From assembly GCA_037389465.1 (NCBI GenBank), contig JAZARR010000250.1, positions 1,364,001 to 1,428,000 on the forward strand: 64,000 nucleotides of DNA, given 5' to 3'. The notes beneath the pieces were generated by a model. That model did not search any database, had not been told where the DNA came from, and saw only the letters and a list, made by a program, of their open reading frames with translations. How positions within the stretch are numbered: position 1 is the stretch's first letter; each line of letters begins with the position of its first letter. Shown here piece by piece: positions 14,037 to 26,200 of this stretch. Source of the stretch: Baylisascaris procyonis (taxonomy: Eukaryota; Nematoda; Chromadorea; Rhabditida; Ascarididae). A program made the translations under genes and the position numbers.

Positions 14037-14042
14037 TTTATT
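14037..14042 (-). promoter_or_regulatory. Poly(A) signal of the right omega GST gene
   Basis: TTTATT on the + strand reads AATAAA on the - strand, about 82 bases after the stop codon at 14124-14126. Position and orientation fit a 3' end signal. Confidence 0.5.
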
Positions 14043-14123
14043 GATGCAATAAAAATAAAATAAATAAAACAATAATCGATAATAAAGTTGCAATCAACAA
14101 CAAAAAGATGGATATATTTTTAT

Positions 14124-17100
14124 TCATAATCCAAGATCACAATCGGCTTTTCCATTAATATATCCTTTCAAATATTGTCTCATCGTTTCGGTGGGTTGTT
14201 GCACAGCCGTTATCTGAAATATGTAATCATTCAAACAATTTCATTTCAATACTCCTCAATGTTGCACAAATATTTCTAGAGGACGAGAGTAAGGAAGCAA
14301 TCCAAGCACTTTATGTAGAAATTATGAATCAATCGAACGTTGATGAATATGGATGGCAGTCGAAAATATACGTCAAAGAGACGCTTATACAATTTCACAG
14401 CCACAAAAAAAACATGTCTTATATCCGAGGAACAACAAAATTGCCAGACATATTCACAAGGTAGGCAATGGAAAATTCTATGTTTTAACAGTAAAACATC
14501 GATAAGAAATGCAACATATCAAAAAAAAGAGATAAAAATAAACCTCAGGTAATGATGATATATTTTGAAACCATTCACTCAGCTGTGGATAGCGTTCTTT
14601 ATTAGGGAAATCGATTTCGTGAATACCTTCGGCATTTGGATGTGAGCATAGCGCTAAACGTTCATAAAATGGATAGATCATATAGTCGGTAAATCCAGCG
14701 TGCTCACCTAAAATAAAATTTAAATTAAAAAAAAAACAAAAAAACAACGATCGGACAGAATCAGAGGCATTTCCCTCCTCATTGCCCCCTTTCCCTATAT
14801 CCTCACTCTACTTTTGCACCTGACCACCTAAGAAGCTCTCTATTTACTCAAGAGAAATTAATGAGAATTTTTGAATGATATGATACACAAAAATTGTATC
14901 CACTTACAACTAAGAAATTAGTTAAGAAGAGAATTAAAAAAATAAAAATTACCTCCGAAATATTTGTTGTGCAACAGTGATTCTGCTTTCGCTAATTCAC
15001 CTCGTAATTTCTCGTTTTTAATATGACGATCTTCTGGTGTAGCACGAAAGACGCTAGCCCATGCTTCAACAATCTAAAAAAAAAAGAGACTTATTGAAAT
15101 TCACTAACGATAAATTGCAAATGGGATTAGAGAAGGAGGTGGAGATTAGAGGACAGATTAAAGAAGACAATTTGTAAATGCACACGATATTAGAGAAGAC
15201 TGTTGAAGCGACAGTGAAGTAGATAGGTCGAGGGAGATTGATTAAAGGTAGGGGTTGAGAGGAGGTGGGTGGGAGGGGGGAGGATCCATAATGCTTTTCA
15301 CATTTGTACTGTTCTTGCAATGAATAGCACAAATGCTTACTCGTCCTCTCATAGTACAAATTGTTCTCATTCATTTCTTCATCCCCGTACAGTTTGTACA
15401 GCTTACACGAATAGAAGATGGAAACTACACACAAATGCTACAGAAAAATGCATTTCTACACAAATGCTATTCGTTGATAGTATATGTGAAAGACTTTTTG
15501 TTGACGATCTTTGACCAGATAAAAAAAAAAGAATACTAAGAACTTTCAGCTATGCGATAGCGCAACCTTTCCTTAGACATACCTATTTCATTGTCACTAC
15601 TTCAACAGTCTTCTCTAATATCGAATGCATTCGCAAAATCGAAAATTCTGAAATTTGAAAAATCGAAAATATGCAAAAAGCATTGCTGATGAAATGGTGT
15701 ATTTTACGGCTTATAGAAATGATGCAAGGTATTTAATTCTTTCATGTGATTTAAATGATGGACTTGAGCTTCAAATTCATAAATAGTTTTGTTTTAATTA
15801 CTAAGTAATAGAGTTGAACTTATCGAAAGCGAAAGTAAATTATCTCACCGAAGAAAGTTGTCCGAATAAAATTCGTTGTTGTGCACGTTCATAAGGATCT
15901 TTAGGTAAGATCGACGTTTCTGGAATCAAATCGTCGAGAAATTGAGGAATAATTGCCGATTCGATCACCACCTCAACAAGAACAAAAGTGCAATTTTAAT
16001 TCGACGTTAATGAATTAAATTTGATAAAAGCAATTGATTTCTATAAAAGAAATCGTCAAATTGTCACTAAAAAAAAAAAAAAATAGCGAACTATTTCCTT
16101 AGGGTATTCTCGAGTGCTAAAAAATAAGCTTTTAGGGTATCGCTATGATAAGAGCACTTTTTTGATTCCCTGTTAGGGATTTAAGGGAAATAGCTATAAG
16201 ATTAACGTTGATGAAATAAAACAAATGTGAAGCAGGTAGACGAATAAAGCATGTAAGCTATGCCGCATACCTGCATAATTGACTTACTCTGTCTCTCAGT
16301 GATACAGCAATTGATTATGAACAGCACCAATTCACATGGAATCACCTCTCTTTTCTTTTTTATTTTGATTTCTATCTAATATAAACTCATATGTACATTC
16401 CTCGCATCAGTATATTCAAAAAACAAGAATACTTTAGGAGGACGATGAACGATTAAAAAAACGTTGCTTTAAGAAGGGCTGAAAAAGATGAGCGAGTAGA
16501 GGAAACAAAAGAAACTCGATGCTTTATAAACCAACTCCAGTGCAATGTACGACAATCCCCCCCCCCTCCTCCTCCCTCCGTCAGTTTCTCGAGTGCGTAT
16601 ATATGTTTAACGATGCATTGACCTTATTTCTTGATCAACAAGTGTTATGCGAAGCAGAAATAGGGATGAGACTAGAAGGTAGTATAGAGCAAGGATTCTT
16701 ACGCACTTTGCCATTATATTCAAGAGCAGGCACTTTGCCTTCGGAATTCTTTTCGAAATACCATTCTGGCTTCTCTTTAAGGTTAATATTGATGACTTCT
16801 GCTCTGAAAACAAAGAAAATTATTATCATTTTATTTAAAAAAAGTACTCCCTTATAGCTAGTAGTAAAGTTTTGATTATAAATGCAAGCAATCGTATGGA
16901 ATAGCTAAGAATTTACTAGAAACGAATGGGAAAACTATAGAGATATAGCACGGGGAGAATAGTTGCTGGATAAGATGTTTATTTGCTTATTTGTCGGTGA
17001 AAGTCAAAAATATCAGATACATTTTTGGCCTTTTTGCTTTTTTTTAGTGTCAAAAACAATTGGTGAGGCCTTAATGAACTCAGAAAATTAATCTTCCTTA

Positions 17101-17943
17101 ATTGCACTTGGACTACTTCTTTATAAAGGTGGCGTAAACAGCATATTGTAGAAAAAAAAAGACCTATTTATGTAACGAGAGTAGAACAGATAAGGAAAAT
17201 CTCTTTTTTTTCTTCGAATTAATAAAAATAAAATAAATACAACAAAAAAAAACATACTTAATTCCTTTCTTTGCAAGATAAATTAGTGCTCTCTCAGCGA
17301 ATGGACAAAATCGCATACTGTATAATCTAAAATGTCCTGGCTGTAGCTCATTGGGAGCACTATCACCTAAACATAGACATTTGAAATTTGAATGAGTACA
17401 ACATTAAGGGAAAAGCGTTGAAATTTAGGCTCTGTGTTAAACAATTATTGCAATAAATTTTTTTTTTAATTGGCCAATAGTATTAGAAATTGTCGACGTG
17501 AATCGAAAAACGTAACCAATAGACAATTTGAAAAAAAAAAGTCGAAAAAGAAAATTGCATAAAGACTCATTCAATTAGAAATGGAAAAGTGTCATATTTA
17601 TATTATCAAGCAAATGACCAAAAAATTTCACTTAGAATGATCAAAGAATTTTAAATTTTTCAAACTATTTGCACATTAAAATTACAGTGTCTCCCGAAAA
17701 GAAAATAAATTATTCAGTATTGAAGTTCAATGTAAATTATACCGATCCATACATTCACACAATCATAAAAGCAATGATTCATATAGAGGCATTTAATGTT
17801 GAATAAATTCGTTAGAAGCATTTCAGATTGAATAAAATTACTCTCCTAAATCAAGTAAAATCACGAAATAAAAGGCTCAAAGTAAGCTCACCTTTTTTAA
17901 ATGCTTTGGAATCGATACCGATCAGCGAAGAAGTCGAAACCAT
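14124..17943 (-). CDS. Omega-class glutathione transferase, right tandem copy
   Basis: Seven exons, complete from ATG to TGA: 17892-17943, 17258-17366, 16707-16803, 15849-15971, 14953-15073, 14544-14707, 14124-14213; 251 aa, the usual size for the class. All junctions are GT-AG and phase-consistent. The start ATG at 17943 opens [18 protein letters not shown] with no leader, so a cytosolic enzyme is expected. The active-site motif is [10 protein letters not shown], with Cys in place of the Tyr or Ser of other GST classes. [19 protein letters not shown] and the family's [12 protein letters not shown] region follow. The C-terminal domain contains [14 protein letters not shown] and ends ADCDLGL, like the DYGL end of human GSTO1. 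Exons 2-5 have exactly the same lengths as those of the left copy. Confidence 0.95.
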
Positions 17944-19400
17944 TGCAGATGTTCGCTGGAAAAAAAACGACCTCGTAAAGCATAATAGAGGTAATACAAT
18001 GTTTACTAGCAATTTTTTTCACTTGAAACAGGATCAACTGCAGATTCGTTGCCTTATATAAATTTAAAAAAAACATATTAAAAACAAATAAAAAAAGTTT
18101 AACTCGTTAAGAAATGGTTACTCGTATTGGGACTAAAATTTGAAATATTACGTAAATTGAAAAAAAATATAGAAATTATCAAATTGTTTTATATGAAAAT
18201 CAGGATTCAGAACGTAAGAGATTTTCAATGATAGCATCTCTAATGAACGTAAATCTATAAGAGGGAAATGAATTGAAGCGACTGCAAAAAAAGATTCACT
18301 ATGGAATTCTATATTGAATACTAACTTCCCTAGCCGATTATATTATTAGCTCTGCAATAATTTCAAACAAGTTGAAATACAATGAATTACTATTAAGCTT
18401 CACTAAATCTATATTATGGCTATCAAATAGATAAAAATAAAACTTTTACAATAAACCAAAGCTCTTTTCCAAAGAATAGACAATTGTCTTTTAGTGTCAC
18501 TCGATAATCTCGTTTGTAGAATTTCATTATTCTTTTTTTCTCTCTCATTATTCGTCAATCATTATTGAATTTATTAGAAATAAATCACAATAATATTCAA
18601 ATATCGTTTATATTCAATGCGAATTTTTGCTGATATAAATAGAAAATTTTACTTGAAAGAATAATTCAAATTGAAGTTTGCATAACTTCATATTGAAATA
18701 GTTAAAAAATCACACCAATAATTGCGTTTGAAACATTGTAATAATAAGACGGAAATGAAAACGTACTAAAAAAGAACCACTTATTGAGAATAGATCGTTG
18801 AAAATGCTGATAAAAGTTTTGTAAAAAAAAAATTGATGAGAAAGCAAAACTACTGAACGATATACACAGCCTACGATGCAATGAGCACATTGTGTAGGTT
18901 AGAGGGTACATTTAGCTGTGTACATCTCTCACTCTCGATGTAATTTGTTCTATTGATCGAAGAGTCTTTTTTTTTAACAAAAGCAAATTGCACATGTGAA
19001 ACCGGCTGACTGAAAGCAATGATATATGTGTGGATCATTTTGGAAAAAAACATTTTCAATTTAAAAAAAAAGTGATAACATATAGTTTGTTAGAAAGTTT
19101 TTCATGTGTTCGCTCCTCCTTCAACGCATATGCGTTGTACCGGTTTACTTATGTTGAATCCTAAATATATCAGTGAAATTATAGTGATTTGCATTTCGGT
19201 GATAGATTATTTTTTAGAAAACGGCTGTCTGCAATTTGATAGCATTATTGATAGATGGGTCGATCGGCTATAGGGCATATGCCTCATAAACAGATGTGTT
19301 CCCTCTTCAGATGTTATTACTTGAGGTCTTTCTTTATGTACATACTTTTTGCTCATCGTTATTTCTTTATTAATGCAATAAATATTCTATTCAAATTTAC

Positions 19401-19478
19401 ATATAAATATAAATATAAATATAAATATAAATATAAATATAAATATAAATATAAATATAAATATAAATATAAATATAA

Positions 19479-19562
<84 letters not shown>
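19401..19562. repeat. Compound microsatellite (ATAAAT)n followed by (TA)n
   Basis: About fifteen ATAAAT hexamers (19401-19492) run straight into about 35 TA units (19489-19562). Long open frames on both strands here are artefacts of the repeat (YKYKYK and YIYIYI). Confidence 0.97.
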
Positions 19563-19569
<7 letters not shown>

Positions 19570-19748
19570 AATTTGTCAAATGTTTGGCTGCAATGTAGAA
19601 AATGCTGCGGAATCGATGCAAAAAGGATGATTTACTGCTAGATCTAGAAACTAATCCGCGGAAGTGATGATGACGTAAAAAACCCCCTGAAAATGAGGTG
19701 ATCGCATGTTAAGTTAGATGGAAGGGCGTTGGACGTTAGACTAGCAAG

Positions 19749-19756
19749 TGACGTCA
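19749..19756. promoter_or_regulatory. Perfect CRE palindrome TGACGTCA
   Basis: An exact cAMP-response-element palindrome lies about 129 bases before the transporter ATG, in the GC-richer block expected to be its proximal promoter. A second partial motif (TGACGTAA) lies at about 19671. Function is inferred from motif and position only. Confidence 0.4.
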
Positions 19757-19884
19757 TAGGCTGGGAGCCTATCGGCTATGAGGTGATGTTGGGCATGTGC
19801 CCCAAGAAGTAGCACAACGCATGCTCACATCGATCCAATCGTTGTCGTCGTGTTGTCGCTGCAATATCGTTAGTGCGTTCCACG

Positions 19885-22800
19885 ATGGAGTCTTCCGAGC
19901 GGCTTGTGCGAATATTTGGTCGTGAATATCCACGAGAGGCACTCATATCTCGACTTTTCTACCTCTGTTTCTTCGCTTCTTATGGATCATTATTCCCCTT
20001 ACTTGGCATCTATTTCAAGCAATTGGGTATGAATGCCTCTCAAGCTGGTTTCTTACTTGGCGCAAGACCACTAGTCGAATTTGCTTCCAGTCCATTCTGG
20101 GGCAGTTTTGCTGACAGATTTAGGAAGGTTGGTTTCTTTACTTAAACTACCTTTTCCACAACTAATGGTACAGTGCATTTGCTCTTTATATCCCATATAT
20201 GATGGAAAATATACATAAGCATATACAGAAGGATATAGAGATCTGAAGCAATGCGATGTGTCGGTACCTTGTGGCACTCACAATGACGCTCCACAAACTG
20301 ATAGGAGATGTGTTATAGGAATTTAGTTGACATTTGCTCGGCATTGAAGTGGCCAAGGGCAACTGTCACCGCATGAAATTCACACAACGCTATCGCCTTA
20401 TGAAAATGCTTCAGCGCCGTTCATACGGTACTACCGTTTATACGGTATTACCGTGTTTATCATTCGCGTATTAATTTATCATCTCACATCTCGTTCGGCA
20501 CTAAGCCATTCATGATGGCGCTTTTCGTTCACAAAAGTAGCAAGCATATCGCAGTTGGTATGATTTATCGAAATACTCTTGGGCGCATCTGTCCGCGCAT
20601 GAAAACGGCTGAGACTGCGGAGTTCTTTTTTTATGAATAAGCAAACATCAAATGGCGCAAATGGTCGTAGTGAAAATCCATATCTCTCTGCTTATATATA
20701 CTTCTGAGCAATGCTTTGCGCACCTCGATTGTGCACCTTAGCTCAATTGTGATAATGCTAAATGGATTCTCTCTGTATGCCGCATGTCTATCTGCTTGTC
20801 TGTTTGGCATTCTGAAGTGTTGCTCCCGATAGCAATTGCATTCATTTTCGATCGTATTTTTTGTGCACAATAGAGGAGTCTATAATCGACGCGCATTCCG
20901 TCAAGTGCCATAGAATGTTGTTGCTAGCCATTCACTAGCCATTCCTAATTTCTACCTTGAAGGTAGAATACTCTCATACATACATCGACTCTCATACGTC
21001 TACGACCAGAATACGTCAGTGAGGATGAGATGGGAAATGGGGAACTCCTCTTAATCTTGCTAGATGCTCGGTGATCCAAGAAAGAGACGATAAAACGATA
21101 AATACTTTTATATCACCCTATGTTTCCCACTTTCATTATCAAGGAACTAAAAGGTGAAAAGCGATAAATCAGTAAAAAATACCCAAAAAAGAAGTAGACT
21201 TTCGGCTTAAGTTATTTATCGCTGATGAAAAAAGGACATTCGACGTTTCTAAAGCTCTTCATCGAATTTAACACTCGAGTGCATTTGAGGATCATCGTGT
21301 ATAGTGGACAGCAATTAAAAACTTCGCATATTGCTTTGAGCAAAAAAAAAAATTCTTTCAAATATTTAATTGCAATTTCATCAAATAAAATGAAAAAAGA
21401 ACGAGTATGAAAATCAAGAGACAAGGAAGATCCATATCGATATGGAAGATAAAAATAATCTATGAGGAGAAATGGAGTATTCGAATTATCCAAAAAGTGA
21501 ATAAAAATACTGCATCACAAAAATGAGGTAGGAAAATTATCTACCGTTCGCATAGACTGAAATCAACCTTTGGTTGATAGTAAATACCGAATGTGGATGT
21601 TTATAAGCTTTTGATAGAGTTGATGCATAGATTTGCATATTACCATACTATATCATCTGTTGCCTATGTTTACGTCTACAAAATTTGATAGCTCTTGCTT
21701 ATCAAATTCTACAAATCTTATGAAACTGTTGACAGATAAACTGAAACGTATCATACATAAGTCCAAAAATTAGACTATTATAATACGCTTTTTTTTATAT
21801 CATAATACGATCCAAATATAATAATATAATATATATATTTACTATCATAATACGTTTTTTATACTAACAAGAAACGTATACATACATAAATCCAAAATTC
21901 ATAAATTACATACATAAATCCAAATATAATACGCTTTATATATTAGTATAAATATATCAAAGCGTAAAAAAAATTAAATGAAATAAAAATAAATGAGGGT
22001 TTATTTATTAATTTATTTGAATATTTATTTTTTGTTAAATAGAATTTTTTTTTGCCATTCAGAAATATTATAGAACTAAAAAAAATAGCCGATTTAGTGC
22101 AGTAGTAAAAAGTTGGAAAATAAAAGGAAGTAATTAATAATCCACCTAATGAGGTATGGTTATATTGCAGGGTAAACTTCTATTGATGTTCTCATTGGCT
22201 TCATTTATAATTTTCACGTTAGCAATTGGTTTCGTACAACCATTAACTCCTTATTGCGTTACGAAACCATTGAATTCAACATCGGAATGCTTCTATTTGG
22301 AACAAGCCGGCCAAATTATTCATGGTGGTGCGCTGGGCTATTTGAAAGAAGCAACTGGTATTGGACGTAAGAAACGACAAGCTCCTCGTACGATTTTATT
22401 CTCTGTTTTCCGCTTTATTATAGCTTAGATCTTTTTTTTTAAATTTATCACTATGCTATTGTTCTCATCAATTGTACAATATAATCAAATTGCCGTTTTG
22501 CAAAACCGAACAGAGATCTAAGAAATAACTGTTGAGGAGAAGTAAAATATTCCAAAATGTTTTGAAGTTTTATTTATTTATTTATTTATTTATTCATTCA
22601 TTTCTGCTAATAACTATAAGGATCGACCTTTTTTTAATGCTTTTATATGTGTAAGTTTTTATCTATCTCTAAATTTCAGCTGAAATAATTCCCCATTAAA
22701 CTTAATTTCTCTTTGCTTTATCTCTTCAATAATTTACTGAAAAATACCACAATATTTCTCTCATTGGCTGATATTTTCATAAAAATTTCAACATTATCTC

Positions 22801-23140
22801 AAATAATTTTTCACTGATATTTGAAACGTTTGAATGCCTAAATAAATTTAACAATTATTAATTATGAGAAATTTAAATGAAATATTGAATTGAATAAATT
22901 TTTTTTATTTAATAAATTATCATAAATTAATAATATAAATTTAATATTTTTAGAATTAATTGATACGATAATAGATTTGAGCTCTTATGAAAGAGAAGAG
23001 GATATGGTGCCTGGTCTTGCGCCTGAATTAATTACACGTGATAAGGTAAGTTTTCTTAATAAAGAAAGAAATCTTAAAAATGATACTAAACACTAATATT
23101 CATTGAAACTTTAAACAACGAATGAGTGGATTGACTATTG

Positions 23141-23236
<96 letters not shown>

Positions 23237-26200
23237 AGTGATTTAATTTCAAAATTTTTTCGTAAATATGACTGTTGTTAGCGCTGTTGAAGTGATAAGC
23301 CGATCGTATATTTTCTGATATTGTTTGACATTTTGTTGCATCTTGAATGAAATCAACCTTATCAACTATGATATTGCTTAGCATTAATTAAGAGAGATAA
23401 GCTTATCACAAAAGCGATGTCATAGAATATCTGGAATGGGCACATCCATGATCGCTTCAGTGAATCAATTTTTAGTTAGAATTTTTGGTTAAGCGTTTCT
23501 TTAGGTTTTGAATTTCTTTAGACTCTGGCTGTTCAGATTTTCGTTTCTTTAAGCTTTGGCTTCGTTATGTTTTAGCTAATTTAGGTGTGCAATTATGAAG
23601 AGGCAATTTATGGTGTACTTGTTAGTCCTCCACATAGTACACGTGTTTATAGGAAACCAGCTGTTGAGCAGGTCTGTTTCTTTTTCTTTTCTTTTCATTA
23701 TTTTGATTTTATATATGCTGTTATTGATATTAATCTTTTCTTAATCTCCTACAATATTATCCATTTATCCAGTATACAAATGGTCAATCAATTCTGTTAC
23801 TAGTTTTTAGTTCTAAACATCCCTTTCCTTACCCCATCCCACTTCTATTTATGATATATCAGTATCAATTTGTCGTTCATATTTCCGAAGATTATGCAAA
23901 ATTTATTTATGCAAATAGTTGATGCAAATTTAACGATCGGAGCATATTTTTATCACATTTTTATCACTATTATGATATTATACCTCTAATTTCTTGAATA
24001 GATGAATAGCATCGGAATAAAAATTATCTCTAATATTTGCATAATCACCGCGTATTCTTTCAGTTGCATCGATGATGCGTTCATTATGTTCGACAATCAT
24101 CTCATTAAATCAAATAATATAGAAGAATTTTTTTTTAATTCAGATACACTTAACTATGATATCGTTTAGTCGGCAATAAATTTATGCGAATATGGATGCA
24201 TTGATTAAAATATTTGCTTTTATATTTCTTTATCTTTTTTTTTTCTATTCGACTCCATTGATGAGATATTTGCAAGAAAAATATTTTTCAGGTTTTTTTG
24301 CTTCTTCTATTGCTCACAATTCTAGGCGAATTCTTCAGCTCTCCAGGTCTTGCTCTTGCCGATAGTGTTACTCTCACATACGTCTCAGATGAACCCAAAA
24401 AGGTGTGAATCATCATCTCTCTTTTATTCTATCATTTTTCTCAAATTCGATGTGAAAATTCGTTTTTTTTTAAATATTTTTTTCAATGAAACTTTTATCG
24501 CAAAAAGAGATAAGAAATTTATTCTCACATTCTTTATTGATTAATAGTTCAAACAACACATTGATTAATAAATATATTTCAAATGATGAGATTTATTTTC
24601 AGTTTGGGCAAATTCGTCTACTTGGAAGTATTGGTTGGGGATTGGCAATGTTCATTATGGGTATCGGTTTGGACTATTCAGAAACGTTCCGCAATCATCC
24701 ATGCCCCACAAAGAATACCACCGAAAAGAACTATACACTTTGCTTTGTTACATGCTCACTATTTATGTTAGCAGCGATGCTTGTTGGTATGTATTCGAAT
24801 TCAAATAGACGTTTTACATCTATATCGTATTCATATCTAAAAGTCGTTAATATGTTAATTAACTATGTAAGGATATTTTCAACAGTTGGCCATATTTGGC
24901 CATATGCGCTAAATGTTTATTTGGCCATAATTTGCTTCTTTTTTTCGGGTGGCTAAGTGAAAGCTTAAGATAAAGCATTGCACAGTGATTGATTGATATT
25001 AGCACTTCGTTATGAAGTGCAAGGATGAGGCGATAGCATTAAAGATGAGTGTTCCTGCGTGGAGAGTTAAGGATCATGAGTTGGAGGTTTATCATCGCCG
25101 TTGCTTCCTTTCTCTTTTCGTCGTGTCTCACTGTTCATGCTGATATGTTATGTTAGAAAAATTGGATAGCGCAGGACATGCGCTATTTATTGTAAAAATA
25201 TTTCTCTTTGTTACGACTTTTTTCACCTGTGAGGTAAGAGAACGGTAGGTTCGAGTGGCATTGCCACATTTTCACCGAGTGTTCCCTGTTTTGGCTATTA
25301 TCTCATTCAAACGAAAGATGAAGTTTTTTTTACGAAGAACATTGAGTGAGAAAGGAAAATTTATTGAGTGTAGTATGGCAAGGATGAGAACACCCATTAA
25401 AGCTTGAATCTAATGAGGGTATGGATTGTAGCCACACAGTTCCGCTTTGGCAATGAGCAACGCCCCGATGAAGTGGGCTGTGCCGTTATTGACACCCGTA
25501 TCGATGAAATTGCGCCAGCTGTCGCTGAGAAAGCACGTACAAGGCAGGTGCAGGTAAATGATTCTAAGTTAATTTACTCGCTTATATATTTACCTTCTAG
25601 ATGAGGTGATTATGACAAGAAAAAAGAGCCGTTTATATGCTGGAATTTATTGTTTGTAAGTTTGAGCATTTTGTGCTGCCACTCTGATGCATTAATATTT
25701 AAATATGTGAAGGAAGCATAATTCGAGTTTTATTAGTCGTATATCAGCATTGAACAAGCAATTTTATTCTTTAATCGTGATTCAGGGAACTAAAAAAAAC
25801 AATTAAATACCACCTAGATGTTAAATAAATGACATCGAACGCTAAATAGATTTGTTGAATGAAGTATGCTGAATTATAGACTATGATCGAATAAAGCAAT
25901 GTAATAATTCAAAAACTATGCCTTCACTTTACCCATTAAAGCTTACTTTCAGTTAGAACATTCGGAAGGTTCACCATGGTTAGCCACTATCAAAGCACTT
26001 CTACATGGACATGCAGCCCTTTATCTACTCGCATTAACGACTATTGGTTTTGGCGCTGGCATCATATTTGGCTTTCTTTTTTGGCATCTACAGGTGTCTT
26101 TTGTATATTACTAGTCAATCTTGGTCTCGAAACAATAAAAATATTGCTCAGAGTCTAATCTGTAAGGTGTCCGTAGGTAGAAGCAACGCATTATCTCAAC

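Larger units (their letters stand above)
17944..19884. promoter_or_regulatory. Divergent spacer between GST (-) and transporter (+)
   Basis: About 1.9 kb separates the two start codons, so it must contain both promoters. It holds a compound microsatellite at 19401-19562 and, close to the transporter start, a GC-richer block (about 19640-19884) with a perfect TGACGTCA site. No exon was recognised. Confidence 0.5.

Noticed and set aside
15066..15434. 122-codon - strand open frame
   Set aside because: It lies in an intron of the right GST gene, with low-complexity content and no splice-compatible role.
16519..16857. 112-codon + strand open frame
   Set aside because: It is the antisense shadow of GST exon 16707-16803 plus intron.
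20424..20457. Short 17-bp direct repeat with TACGGTA and TACCGT elements in transporter intron 1
   Set aside because: Only two copies and small; it may be chance.
24486..24956. 156-codon + strand open frame
   Set aside because: Only 24603-24786 is a transporter exon; the rest is intron read-through on both sides.
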